A DNA stretch of 64,000 nt from Candidatus Parcubacteria bacterium (lineage in GTDB: Bacteria > Patescibacteriota > Saccharimonadia > Saccharimonadales > UBA4665), in NCBI GenBank assembly GCA_023434325.1, contig JAEYSX010000003.1, positions 372,001 to 436,000 of the forward strand, written 5' to 3'. Positions 44,275 to 52,871 of the stretch are shown piece by piece. The stretch's first letter is position 1; every line of letters begins with the position of its first letter. The notes under the pieces are model-generated. The model searched no databases and was not told the origin of the DNA. It worked only from the letters and a program-made list of their open reading frames with translations. The position numbers and the translations under genes are program-made.

Positions 44275-44303
44275 ACTGTACAGCCCACTGCTTGATCCCG
44301 CAA
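44275..44303 (-). promoter_or_regulatory. Promoter of the lysA leader
   Basis: On the minus strand TTGCGG (44303-44298), a 17-nt spacer and TACAGT (44280-44275). The predicted start is within about two bases of the leader peptide ATG at 44266. Confidence 0.65.
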
Positions 44304-44349
44304 GTACTAATCCTACACAACAGAGGTGAAATGTGGTATACTACAGGTA

Positions 44350-45246
44350 ATGCAAAAAATCATACTGTACTACAAATTTGCACCGCTTAGCGACCCGGAG
44401 GCCATCCGGTTATGGCAGCGCTCCTTGTGCGAGCAGTATAATTTGCGCGGTCGGATCTTGGTGTCAAAGCACGGCATAAACGGCACGCTCGGCGGCGATA
44501 TCGAGGACCTCAAGCGCTATGTTAAGACGACCAAGAGTTACGCGCCGTTTAAGAAGACTGTTTTTAAGTGGTCCGACGGCGGACGCGAGGATTTTCCTAA
44601 GCTCAGCATCAAAGTACGCGACGAGATCGTTACCTTTGGCGCTGCTAACGAGCTACAGGTTGACGACAACGGCGTAGTAGGCGGCGGCAAGCACCTCAAG
44701 CCGGAGCAGGTGCACGAGCTAGTCGAGAAGTACGGCGAAGACGTCGTGTTCTTTGATGGCCGAAACGCGTACGAAGCTTCGGTCGGTAAGTTTAAAGACG
44801 CAGTTGTGCCCGAGACCCGCACAACGCGCGATTTTCTTAAGGATCTAGAGGGTGATAAATACGCCGATATAAAAGACAAAAAAGTCGTTACTTATTGCAC
44901 CGGCGGCGTGCGCTGCGAAATCTTAAGCGTGCTCATGAAGAACCGCGGTTTTAAGGACGTCTATCAAATGGACGGCGGCATCGTAAAGTACGGCGAAAAA
45001 TACAAAGACGACGGACTGTGGGAGGGCTCGCTGTATGTCTTTGACGGGCGCATGAATGTAAAATTTTCTGACAAGGCAAAAGATATCGGGGTATGCGTGC
45101 ACTGTTCGGCCAACACTAGCAATTACGAAAACTGTGCCAACATGCCATGTAATAACTTGGTCCTAATTTGCGAAGACTGCAGAACTAACAAGGAAACATG
45201 CTCTGATGCGTGCCAGCGGGCCGTCATCCAGTCTGCTGCCAGTTGA
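44350..45246 (+). CDS. trhO: tRNA uridine(34) hydroxylase TrhO (rhodanese family)
   Basis: 298 residues from the ATG at 44350. TGG-TATACT ends seven bases before it; an earlier in-frame ATG (44326) lies upstream of the -10 box and is rejected. N-terminal acylphosphatase-like domain ('[45 protein letters not shown]'), a rhodanese domain with the active cysteine in '[37 protein letters not shown]', and a C-terminal cysteine-rich zinc region ('[29 protein letters not shown]'). It makes 5-hydroxyuridine at U34 in an oxygen-dependent reaction. Divergent from lysA. Confidence 0.93.
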   Translation: MQKIILYYKFAPLSDPEAIRLWQRSLCEQYNLRGRILVSKHGINGTLGGDIEDLKRYVKTTKSYAPFKKTVFKWSDGGREDFPKLSIKVRDEIVTFGAANELQVDDNGVVGGGKHLKPEQVHELVEKYGEDVVFFDGRNAYEASVGKFKDAVVPETRTTRDFLKDLEGDKYADIKDKKVVTYCTGGVRCEILSVLMKNRGFKDVYQMDGGIVKYGEKYKDDGLWEGSLYVFDGRMNVKFSDKAKDIGVCVHCSANTSNYENCANMPCNNLVLICEDCRTNKETCSDACQRAVIQSAAS

Positions 45247-45913
45247 CCACTACGACTTAACCGCCGCTGATACAGCGCGGCTAGAACAGGAGTGGGCACT
45301 GGGCATGGTACGCCCACATGATCCGGTGCTGCGTAAGACAGCCAAACCGGTCGAGGTCGACCATATTGGCACACCGGCGGTAAAAGATGTGGTAAGTAGG
45401 CTCATGACCGTGGCCAGCAGTCAGCAGGTACGGGGTAAGCAGCCGGGTGCCAGGCGAATGCTGGTTGGGTTGGCTGCGCCGCAGATTGGCGAAGGGCTGC
45501 GGATTTTTGTGGCTGACACCAGGGTGACAGTCGACCGTAAACGAGCAGGCAAGCTAGAGTGTTTTATCAATCCTCATATTATCTGGAGCTCGCGCGAGAC
45601 AGAAGAGGATAGAGAAGGGTGCTTTTCGGCAGGGCTGGTATGGGGATTGGTGCGCCGGTCGGTTGCCGTAAAGATCGGCGCACTGGCACCGTCGGGAAAA
45701 TACATCGAGCGTATTTTTGAAGGCTTTACGGCGCGAATTATGCAGCACGAGCTCGATCATCTAAATGGTGTGCGGTTTCCGGATCGTATTAAAAATGATG
45801 CAAAGCGCCACTGGGTTCACACCGAGGAGATGCTGTTGTACCCCGAAAATATTCACCATTGGCACAGGCTGTGCACAGAGGAGCGTTGGAACAAGTTAAA
45901 GGGCGTTTCTTGA
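45206..45913 (+). CDS. def: Peptide deformylase
   Basis: 235 residues. Removes the formyl group from nascent protein N-termini using a metal ion. Motif 1 'VGLAAPQIG', motif 2 'EGCFSAG' (Cys ligand; usual EGCLS) and motif 3 '[13 protein letters not shown]' (HExxH). The ATG at 45206 overlaps trhO by 41 bases. A later ATG (45305) would still keep all motifs, but the extra N-terminus ('[24 protein letters not shown]') looks like coding sequence, so the longer form is preferred with some doubt. An extension at the C-terminus follows the catalytic helix. Confidence 0.93.
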   Translation: MRASGPSSSLLPVDHYDLTAADTARLEQEWALGMVRPHDPVLRKTAKPVEVDHIGTPAVKDVVSRLMTVASSQQVRGKQPGARRMLVGLAAPQIGEGLRIFVADTRVTVDRKRAGKLECFINPHIIWSSRETEEDREGCFSAGLVWGLVRRSVAVKIGALAPSGKYIERIFEGFTARIMQHELDHLNGVRFPDRIKNDAKRHWVHTEEMLLYPENIHHWHRLCTEERWNKLKGVS

Positions 45914-45941
45914 GGAATTGCCAACAAGATACAATAAGAAT

Positions 45942-47456
45942 ATGACAGAGGCTTTGACCAAGAAGTTAAAGGAGTTGCCGTCGCAGCCCGGCGTGTATTT
46001 TCATAAGGACGCGAAGGGCGAGATTATTTACGTAGGCAAGGCGGCGCGACTTAATAATCGCGTACGCCAGTATTTTCAGAAGAGCCGGTCTCGTGACCCA
46101 AAGACGCAGGCGCTGGTGGCCGAAATTGTCGATACTGACTGGATGGTGGTAGATAGCGAGATCGAGGCGTTGTTCCTCGAGGCCGAGATGATCCGCCGCT
46201 ACATGCCGCGCTATAACATCTTGCTGCGCGACGACAAAAGTATGGTGTATATCCGTGTCGACTACGACAGTGATTACCCGACAGTCAGCACAACGCGGCG
46301 CCCGTTGGATGACGGCGCCCACTATTTTGGTCCGTATCTCAGTACGTTGACGGTCCGACAAGCGCTTAAGGTGCTGCGCAAAATCTTTCCATTTGCGGTC
46401 AAGCGTACGCCGGGCGAAAAACGAGCAAATCTGTATTACCACCTGGGTCTGGATCCGGGACTCGAGAGCGGCAAGACGTCGCTGGCGGACTACCGCGCCA
46501 ACCTGCGCAGATTGATGGCGGTTATTGAGGGCAAAAAGCAGACCATCGAGCGTGAACTCGAAAAGGATATGAAGCGAAAGGCCAAAGAACAGGATTTTGA
46601 GGGCGCTGCTAAGGCGCGCAATCAGTTGTTTGCGCTGCAGCGGCTAAGTAAGCAAGTAATTTTTAGTGACAAAGAATTTTTGGATATCAGCAAAGATCAC
46701 GCACTAAGCGAGCTGGTCGAGTTACTGAGTTTGGTGCGGTTCCCGGCACGCATAGAGGGCTACGATATTAGCCATATGCAAGGCAGTGATGTAGTGGCGA
46801 GTATGGTGGTCTTTAGTAACGGAGTAAGCAATAAGGGCGAATACCGCAAGTTTAAGACCCGTAAAGATCAGAATAACGATTTTTATAACATGAACGAAAC
46901 CATAAAACGACGCTTTAGCGACAAGAACGTCAAGGCGTGGGGCAAGCCCGATCTGGTGCTGATCGACGGCGGTAAAGGTCAGCTTGACGCCGCCATTAGT
47001 GCGCGCGACGAGCTGGGCCAGGAACGAATCGCGTTTGTGGGGCTGGCCAAGCGCGAGGAGCAGATCGTTATAAAAAAGGACGGTAAAGGCGTTGGGTCGG
47101 GAGTCGTACTCAACGAAAAGACGTTGCACCGTTTGGGCGGCTTCGTTACGGAGAGCGAAGGTTTCTTACTTGTAAATGTTCCTCACAGTACAAATGTCAT
47201 CAAGTTGTTGCAGCGCATTCGTGATGAATCGCATCGTTTTGCGGTTAGCTACCACAGTATCCTTAAGCAAAAGCGCCAGACTTCTAGTGTTCTTGACGAA
47301 ATTCCCGGTATCGGACCGACAACCCGCAAAAAGCTCATCCGTCACTTTGGGTCACTGCGCGCTGTACGGACTGCTACAGAATCAGAATTGGCGGAGGCTG
47401 TCGGTAATGCTAAGGCAAAGCTAATTGCAGACCAGTTCCGAACGACGACTGCGTGA
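45942..47456 (+). CDS. uvrC: Excinuclease ABC subunit C
   Basis: 504 residues, about 100 fewer than E. coli UvrC. Makes the two incisions of nucleotide excision repair. GIY-YIG domain 'PGVYFHKDAKGEIIYVGKAARLNNRVRQYF', UVR helix 'FEGAAKARNQLFALQRL', RNase H-like 3' domain 'GYDISHMQGSDVVASMVVFSNG ... PDLVLIDGGKGQLDAA', and C-terminal helix-hairpin-helix 'IPGIGPTTRKKLIRHFGSL'. All domains are present, so loops were trimmed. TACAAT ends six bases before the ATG at 45942; an in-frame ATG 24 bases upstream precedes the promoter box. Confidence 0.96.
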   Translation: MTEALTKKLKELPSQPGVYFHKDAKGEIIYVGKAARLNNRVRQYFQKSRSRDPKTQALVAEIVDTDWMVVDSEIEALFLEAEMIRRYMPRYNILLRDDKSMVYIRVDYDSDYPTVSTTRRPLDDGAHYFGPYLSTLTVRQALKVLRKIFPFAVKRTPGEKRANLYYHLGLDPGLESGKTSLADYRANLRRLMAVIEGKKQTIERELEKDMKRKAKEQDFEGAAKARNQLFALQRLSKQVIFSDKEFLDISKDHALSELVELLSLVRFPARIEGYDISHMQGSDVVASMVVFSNGVSNKGEYRKFKTRKDQNNDFYNMNETIKRRFSDKNVKAWGKPDLVLIDGGKGQLDAAISARDELGQERIAFVGLAKREEQIVIKKDGKGVGSGVVLNEKTLHRLGGFVTESEGFLLVNVPHSTNVIKLLQRIRDESHRFAVSYHSILKQKRQTSSVLDEIPGIGPTTRKKLIRHFGSLRAVRTATESELAEAVGNAKAKLIADQFRTTTA

Positions 47457-47473
47457 CTGTAGAGCGTGGATGA

Positions 47474-48193
47474 TTAGTCAAACCTGCGGAAGCGCGAAGT
47501 TTTGAGGGTGTCCAATGGCTTCCAGATGTCCTTGGCTTTTTTGTGGCTGAGCGTGCTGAGCTTGAGCAGGTTGATCATCAGCATGCTGATGCCGGTGCAA
47601 AGCAATGCCTTTACGGTGTGTCCGGCAACGCCGGGAACGTCCAGCGACAAGATAAAACCAAGCGTCACGCTAAAGAGTACCAGTACGATCCACCACTCGT
47701 TCGAAAAAACGCGGTTGCCAAGCTGCATAGCTAGCTGTGAACGGTTGGTTTGATTGGCTACTAGCTTTTCTAGGATTTTTTCGATGACTTCTGGCGACTT
47801 GCCACGATAGTCCAGACAGTAAGAGATAATGCGCTCGTATTCGTGCTCGCCCTCGCCCGGCTTTCGCTGCCGAAAGCTGGCATCCATGTAGTCGGCGCAC
47901 ATGTCTTGGATGTGGTTGCGGCTTTGGGCCGGCAGTTTTTGCGTTTTGATCAAGATATCAAACAACGCATTGGCTTCGGCGCGGATAATTTTGGCCAGCT
48001 CGTCTATGCGGTTTTTTTGGGCGGTAAGCACCGGGGTGATAAAGAAGCCGTATAGAAACGAGTTAACAGATAGCAGAGCAAAGGCCGCGCGGTCTAGATT
48101 TTCGACGACCGGCACCACGTACGTGAGCCCAAAATACATACCAAAAAAGATAAAAAAGAACCAGCTCAGGCGGATTTTAAGCAAAAGCGTCAT
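47474..48193 (-). CDS. Membrane protein of unknown function (DUF4239-like topology)
   Basis: 239 residues from the ATG at 48193, chosen because TGC-TATTCT ends nine bases upstream. Two N-terminal helices ('LSWFFFIFFGMYFGLTYVVPVV', 'AAFALLSVNSFLYGFFITPVL'), a cytoplasmic helical segment of about 100 residues, two C-terminal helices ('WWIVLVLFSVTLGFILSLDV', 'TVKALLCTGISMLMINLLKLSTL') and a basic tail. The 2+2 helix layout with a central soluble part resembles DUF4239/bestrophin-like proteins, but no signature was recognised. Divergent from the M24 peptidase gene. Confidence 0.75.
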   Translation of the reverse strand: MTLLLKIRLSWFFFIFFGMYFGLTYVVPVVENLDRAAFALLSVNSFLYGFFITPVLTAQKNRIDELAKIIRAEANALFDILIKTQKLPAQSRNHIQDMCADYMDASFRQRKPGEGEHEYERIISYCLDYRGKSPEVIEKILEKLVANQTNRSQLAMQLGNRVFSNEWWIVLVLFSVTLGFILSLDVPGVAGHTVKALLCTGISMLMINLLKLSTLSHKKAKDIWKPLDTLKTSRFRRFD

Positions 48194-48265
48194 GTTGTTT
48201 TTAGAATAGCACAAAACTCTCTAGCGCAAACGGGCATTTGCGTTGTGTAGTATACTGGTTTGGTC

Positions 48266-49504
48266 ATGAGAGACATGTTTGGTAGTGATTTTTTTGCCGG
48301 TAACCGAGAGCGCCTGCGCCAGCTCTTTACGGGCACCGCACCGATTGTTATTACAGCGCATGGTCGTCTGCAAAAGACGGCTGACGAGGCCTATACCTTC
48401 CGGCAAGACAGCAACTTTTGGTATCTGACAGGCATCGACGAGCCGGATATAGTATTGGTGATGGATAAAGGCCGCGAGTATTTGATTGTCCCTGATCGCG
48501 GCGACTGGCAAGAAACTGCCGAAGGCGCGCTTGATCACGCAGAACTGGCAAGACGGTCGGGTATCGAGACCATACTTAATCACAGAGATGGCTGGAAACA
48601 GCTTGCTTCTCGGGTCAAAAAAGTGCTTCATGTGGCCACGCTATCCGCCAATCCGCCGTATATCGATGTGTACGGCATGTACACCAACCCGGCGCGCGCC
48701 ATGTTGATTAAGCAGTTGAAGGAGATTAACGGCGATATAGAGCTTTTGGATTTGCGCCAGCACATGATGCGCATGCGTATGATCAAGCAGCCGTCCGAGA
48801 TCGAGGCGTTGCAGCAGGCCGTGGATATTACTGTCGATACGCTGAAGCATGTCTTTCGGCCACAGCGGTTGGCTAAATATACGTACGAGTACGAGATCGA
48901 GGCCGATATTTCGCACGGTTTTCGTATGCGCGGCGCCCAAGGACACGCCTTTGATCCTATTGTAAGCGCAGGCGAACGGGCCTGCATCGTGCATAACAGT
49001 GTGGGCGACACGCCGCTAGCTAGCGACGAGCTGGTTGTGGTTGATGTAGGCGCTCGGTACGCGCACTACTCGGCAGATATTACGCGCACCGTCAGCTTGG
49101 GCGGCAAGCCCTCGCGTCGTCAGCAGGCGATATGGCAGGCAGTTTGCGATACGCAAGATTACGCGTTTTCGCTATTAAAGCCGGGGGTCATGCTGGGCGA
49201 GTACGAGAAGTTGGTCGAGCATTTTATCGGCGAAAAGCTGCGCGAGCTCGGACTCATAAAATCCATTAGTACAGACGCGGTTCGCGATGGATTTTTTCCG
49301 CACCGGACTACGCACTACCTAGGGATAGATGCGCATGATTCCGGGGATTATGATCGTCCGCTAGAGCCGGGCACCGTCCTGGTGGCCGAACCCGGTATAT
49401 ACGTAAAAGAAGAAGGCATCGGCGTTCGTATTGAGGACGTTGCGGTTATCACAGAAGAAGGCTGCGAAATCCTCAGTAAGAAATTGCCGCGCGACTTGGC
49501 GTAA
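48266..49504 (+). CDS. pepP: Xaa-Pro aminopeptidase (M24B metallopeptidase)
   Basis: 412 residues from the ATG at 48266. AMP_N domain with 'TYRQDSNFWYLTG'-type motif ('AYTFRQDSNFWYLTGIDEPDIVLVMD'). The creatinase-fold catalytic domain supplies the metal ligands in 'LVVVDVGARYAHYSADITRTV' (two Asp), 'RTTHYLGIDAHD' (His), 'VAEPGIYV' (Glu) and 'GVRIEDVAVI' (Glu). It releases the first residue of peptides with proline second. TATACT ends nine bases before the ATG; a TTG two codons upstream is less likely. Uptake-dependent organisms use it for peptide breakdown. Confidence 0.94.
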   Translation: MRDMFGSDFFAGNRERLRQLFTGTAPIVITAHGRLQKTADEAYTFRQDSNFWYLTGIDEPDIVLVMDKGREYLIVPDRGDWQETAEGALDHAELARRSGIETILNHRDGWKQLASRVKKVLHVATLSANPPYIDVYGMYTNPARAMLIKQLKEINGDIELLDLRQHMMRMRMIKQPSEIEALQQAVDITVDTLKHVFRPQRLAKYTYEYEIEADISHGFRMRGAQGHAFDPIVSAGERACIVHNSVGDTPLASDELVVVDVGARYAHYSADITRTVSLGGKPSRRQQAIWQAVCDTQDYAFSLLKPGVMLGEYEKLVEHFIGEKLRELGLIKSISTDAVRDGFFPHRTTHYLGIDAHDSGDYDRPLEPGTVLVAEPGIYVKEEGIGVRIEDVAVITEEGCEILSKKLPRDLA

Positions 49505-49528
49505 GCGTGGTATAATACCACTAACATT

Positions 49529-49912
49529 ATGAACAGAGGGCTGTTATATCGTTTTCTGGTGCGCTGGCTGGTCTGTAGCTTGGGCTTGTGGATCGCGGCT
49601 GGATTGCTAAGCACGAACATCGAGTTCGAGACAACTGGAAGCGCATTTAGGGTTATTGTTGTGTCGGGACTCATTCTGGCGCTCATTAACTCTGTTATTA
49701 AGCCGCTGGTTGTGCTTTTGTCTTTGCCGGCTATTTTGTTGACGCTCGGATTATTTATGATTGTTATCAACGGATTTTCCGTATTGCTGGCGAGCTGGTT
49801 GTATGATCCGCTTCACATCGAGAACTTTTGGACCGCGATGCTTGCAGGTGTGATCATCGGACTGGTAAACTACCTAGTAACAGCTATTTTGGAGGCAAAG
49901 AAAAGACCATGA
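49529..49912 (+). CDS. Small four-helix membrane protein, phage holin superfamily IV type (PF04020-like)
   Basis: 127 residues, four membrane helices: 'FLVRWLVCSLGLWIAAGLLS', 'FRVIVVSGLILALINSVIKPLVVLLSLPAILLTLGLFMIVINGFSVLLASWL', 'TAMLAGVIIGLVNYLVTAIL'. The 'LINSVIKPLVVLLSLP...LTLGLFMIVING' core is diagnostic of this common bacterial family. Despite the name it is usually chromosomal and not lytic. TGG-TATAAT lies 12 bases upstream. Overlaps secG by four bases (ATGA). Confidence 0.9.
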   Translation: MNRGLLYRFLVRWLVCSLGLWIAAGLLSTNIEFETTGSAFRVIVVSGLILALINSVIKPLVVLLSLPAILLTLGLFMIVINGFSVLLASWLYDPLHIENFWTAMLAGVIIGLVNYLVTAILEAKKRP

Positions 49913-50124
49913 CGATTTATAACTACATCACGATTGCTTCGATGCTGCTTATGAGCTTGCTTATTTTGGTACAAACCCGTGGCGCAAGCTTGGGCGCCGG
50001 CTTGGGTTCTGCGGGCGAAATCAACACCGAGCGTCGTGGCACCGATAAGACGATTTACCAGTTGACCATTATCTTGGCCATTATCTTTGCCGGTTCGATA
50101 CTCGTAGGGATCCTCGTAGCGTAG
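49909..50124 (+). CDS. secG: Preprotein translocase subunit SecG
   Basis: 71 residues from the ATG overlapping the upstream stop. Two membrane helices with 'ITIASMLLMSLLILVQTRGASLGAGLGSAGEINTERRGTDKTIYQLTIILAIIFAGSILVGILV', the SecG pattern: hydrophobic, 'LxQxxKGxxLG', then a short loop and the second helix. It completes SecYEG, the export route for the surface proteins of this window. GGAGG upstream inside the previous gene. Confidence 0.92.
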   Translation: MTIYNYITIASMLLMSLLILVQTRGASLGAGLGSAGEINTERRGTDKTIYQLTIILAIIFAGSILVGILVA

Positions 50125-50260
50125 GGCAAGCGGCTGGTCTGCCTATGACAATGCGACTGACATTTCATCAGCAGCGGACAGCTCGATTATTGCTATTTGC
50201 TTTGTTTGCGTCGCACCGCAGTAATCGTGTCGTAGCCTTGGGTTTGGAGAGTTGTCGCAT

Positions 50261-52111
50261 ATGGGTTTAGGTGCGTTTAAGCCGAGCGAAAAGATGAAAG
50301 AGCGCTTCCGTCGCCAGCGTGCGATGAGACTGCGGTTTCGCCGTCGCTTGCACATTCAAAAGCAGCAAGTTGGCGAGTTAAGCGCAGAGGCCGAGCGCCG
50401 CTTAGAGAATGACTTTTTTAAGCGATTGGAGCGCCTCGGCGCGGTTAAGCGTTTTGTCTCGTCGTGGCTGCTGCTACTGGCGCTGCTCATCGGTATCGTG
50501 GTGGCGCAGACGCAGGCACTGAGCGGCTACTACCAGACGCGGGCAGCCGTGCCCGGTGGTACCTACACCGAGGGAGTGCTGGGGGCGTTTACGAATGCCA
50601 ATCCTATTTATGCGACGGCATTGGCCGACACGACGGTTTCGGAACTGCTCTTTGCTGGCTTGCTGACATATGACCGCAATAATCGCTTGACCGGCGACCT
50701 AGCAGAGCGTTGGACCGTCGATGAGACCGGCACCACGTATACGGTTACCCTTAAACCCGATTTGGTGTGGCACGACGGTGCCAAGCTGACCGCCGCCGAT
50801 GCCGTTTTTACGTATAGAGTTATCCAGAATCCGGACGCCCGGTCACCGCTTTTTAACAGTTGGGCTGGTATAGATGTGTCGGCCGCGGACGAGCGCACGG
50901 TGGTGTTTACGCTGCCCAACCCGCTTGCTTCGTTTCCTTACTCATTGACGACTGGGATAGTGCCGCGCCATATTCTTGGCGACGTGCCCATGGTTAATAT
51001 GCGATCTATCTCGTTTAACAGTACTCAGCCGGTGGGTGCCGGGCCGTTTAGGTGGCAGGCTATCGAGCTTACCGGGGGCTCGTCAGAGCGCCGCGAGGAG
51101 CGTATTGCGCTCAAGGCGTTTAGTGACTACCACGCCGGGAAGCCTAAGTTAAACGCGTTTGCCGTACGAACGTTCCGTGATGCTGATCGTTTGACCAAGA
51201 GTTTTTTGAACCAAGAGCTAAACGGCGTAGCCGGGCTCGCGCAAGTGCCCGAAGCGCTGAAGGGTGACAGCTCTGTTCGCACACATAACTTGCCGATGAC
51301 AGCTGCGGTGATGACGTTTTTCCGCACGCAAGAAGGTATTTTGGCAGACAAGAGTATCCGTCAGGCGCTGGTTGCCGCGGCCGATACCAACAGCATTTTG
51401 TCCAGTTTACCGTATCCGGCAAAGCCTGTGCGGCAAGCCCTGTTGAGCGGTCAGGTGGGATATGACAGAAAGTACGACCAAGGCACCTACGACCCCGCGC
51501 TTGCTATAAAGTTGCTGAGCGACGCTGGGTGGACGCCAGGAAAGGGAGGTATACGGTTTAAGGACAACAAGCCACTGACATTTAGTATGTACTTTCTTGA
51601 CACGCCAGAGTATCAATCGATCGCTAAGCAGCTGGCAGATTACTGGAGGGCCGTGGGTGTGGACGTCAAGCTTGCAGCCCGCGGAGAGGTCGAGATGAGG
51701 AGTGTGCTCGCGCAGGCTCCTTCGCCAGGCAGTGGCGTGTACGACGCGCTGTTGTACGGCATATCAATCGGTGCCGACCCGGACGTGTATGTGTACTGGC
51801 ACAGCTCTCAGATCGACTTGCGCTCGCCCTCGCGCCTGAACTTCTCGGGATATTCGTCGCCGGGCGCTGTCGACGCGGCGCTAGAGGCCGGCCGTACCCG
51901 CATGGACGCTTCGCTTCGAGCGGTAAAATACCAACCCTTCCTGCAAGCGTGGAAGGATGATGCTCCGGCTTTGGGGCTGTACCAGCCGCGCTTTTTGTAC
52001 CTGACTCGCGGTTCGGTGGATGGTTTGGACCGTAAGGTGGTAAACAACGATGCGGGGCGTTTGTCCAATGTGCATAACTGGCAAATCCGCAAGGCTTGGG
52101 CTACGCCGTAA
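50261..52111 (+). CDS. Peptide/oligosaccharide ABC transporter substrate-binding protein with N-terminal membrane anchor
   Basis: 616 residues. The ATG at 50261 follows GGAGAG at nine bases; a TTG three codons upstream is weaker. A basic cytoplasmic region of about 60 residues ('MGLGAFKPSEKMKERFRRQRAMRLRFRRR') precedes one helix ('WLLLLALLIGIVVAQTQAL'). The SBP_bac_5 fold follows: 'GVLGAFTNANPIYATALADTTVSELLFAGLLTYD', 'LAERWTVDETGTTYTVTLKPDLVWHDGAKLTAADAVFTYR', 'VGAGPFRW', 'DKSIRQALVAAADTNSIL'. The long basic tail and lack of a lipobox are unusual for a binding protein. No permease gene is nearby. Confidence 0.88.
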   Translation: MGLGAFKPSEKMKERFRRQRAMRLRFRRRLHIQKQQVGELSAEAERRLENDFFKRLERLGAVKRFVSSWLLLLALLIGIVVAQTQALSGYYQTRAAVPGGTYTEGVLGAFTNANPIYATALADTTVSELLFAGLLTYDRNNRLTGDLAERWTVDETGTTYTVTLKPDLVWHDGAKLTAADAVFTYRVIQNPDARSPLFNSWAGIDVSAADERTVVFTLPNPLASFPYSLTTGIVPRHILGDVPMVNMRSISFNSTQPVGAGPFRWQAIELTGGSSERREERIALKAFSDYHAGKPKLNAFAVRTFRDADRLTKSFLNQELNGVAGLAQVPEALKGDSSVRTHNLPMTAAVMTFFRTQEGILADKSIRQALVAAADTNSILSSLPYPAKPVRQALLSGQVGYDRKYDQGTYDPALAIKLLSDAGWTPGKGGIRFKDNKPLTFSMYFLDTPEYQSIAKQLADYWRAVGVDVKLAARGEVEMRSVLAQAPSPGSGVYDALLYGISIGADPDVYVYWHSSQIDLRSPSRLNFSGYSSPGAVDAALEAGRTRMDASLRAVKYQPFLQAWKDDAPALGLYQPRFLYLTRGSVDGLDRKVVNNDAGRLSNVHNWQIRKAWATP

Positions 52112-52147
52112 TATCGTGCGCGTTAGGTAAGGTGACGCCGACAGGAC

Positions 52148-52176
52148 TTGTTATTGGGCACATTGTGCGTTACAAT
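52148..52176 (+). promoter_or_regulatory. Promoter of the first tRNA-Leu gene
   Basis: TTGTTA (52148-52153), 17-nt spacer, TACAAT (52171-52176), 14 nt before the tRNA 5' end. Confidence 0.65.
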
Positions 52177-52190
52177 TACCCCTGTTACTC

Positions 52191-52275
52191 GCGCGAGTGG
52201 TGAAATTGGTATACACGCTAGTTTCAGGTACTAGTGCCTTCGGGCGTGGAGGTTCAAGTCCTCTCTCGCGCACCA
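52191..52275 (+). tRNA. tRNA-Leu (anticodon CAG)
   Basis: 85 nt including an encoded CCA. Acceptor GCGCGAG (52191-52197) / CTCGCGC (52265-52271), anticodon stem CTAGT / ACTAG with loop TTCAGGT, a long class II variable arm (TGCCTTCGGGCG) and T-loop GGTTCAAGTCC. Reads CUG. Confidence 0.97.
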
Positions 52276-52282
52276 AAGCAAG

Positions 52283-52308
52283 ACGGCCGGCTAAAGCTGG
52301 TCGTTTTA
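52283..52308 (+). terminator. Terminator after tRNA-Leu
   Basis: ACGGCCGGC (52283-52291) / GCTGGTCGT (52296-52304), loop TAAA, then TTT. Confidence 0.75.
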
Positions 52309-52396
52309 CTTTAGTGAGAGGTCTGTGTTTTGTTTTGCTCTTGCGCCTGCGCTATAATGCCAACATTGTTAGCATTAGTCCTAGGAGGGATACATA

Positions 52397-52780
52397 ATGG
52401 ACCCTAACGCACAAAACCAAAACCCGAATCAAGCTCCTTCATCAGACATGCCAGGCATGGCGCAGGCTCCGGCCGTCGAGTCTCAGCAGCCAGGTGTAGT
52501 AACGCCAACGCAGCCTCCGGCAGCTCCTGTTCAGTCGGCTCCGATGCCGCCGGTTGATACCGTGCCGCCCGCCGGCCCTGTAGCTCCTACTCCTGCTCCT
52601 ACGCCAGGCCCGCAGGTAGTTTCGACTCCCGTTGCCGAGCCGGCTGCCGACCCAGTTGCACCTTCGCCAACAACGGTTCCTTCTGGTCAACCACCCAAGA
52701 ATAATGGCAAGGTTACTATTTTAATCGGTTTGGTTGTAGTTATTGCCGCCGTAGCCGTCGCCGCACTCTTGTTGATCTAA
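52397..52780 (+). CDS. Pro-rich protein with C-terminal membrane anchor
   Basis: 127 residues. A disordered Pro/Ala/Gln/Val-rich region of about 100 residues ends in one hydrophobic helix ('VTILIGLVVVIAAVAVAALLLI') at the extreme C-terminus, a tail-anchor-like arrangement. AGGAGGG precedes the ATG. Similar N-terminal sequence and composition to the protein at 16640, which lacks the helix. The hydrophilic part may sit in the cytoplasm or span the wall depending on insertion mode. Function unknown. Confidence 0.7.
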   Translation: MDPNAQNQNPNQAPSSDMPGMAQAPAVESQQPGVVTPTQPPAAPVQSAPMPPVDTVPPAGPVAPTPAPTPGPQVVSTPVAEPAADPVAPSPTTVPSGQPPKNNGKVTILIGLVVVIAAVAVAALLLI

Positions 52781-52871
52781 TATTTAGCTGTAAATTATAC
52801 AGCTTATGGTATTATGAGGTGAGTAAGCATTTTTATCTCGCGCCTTAAGGTTAGAGGATATTCGGAATTTT

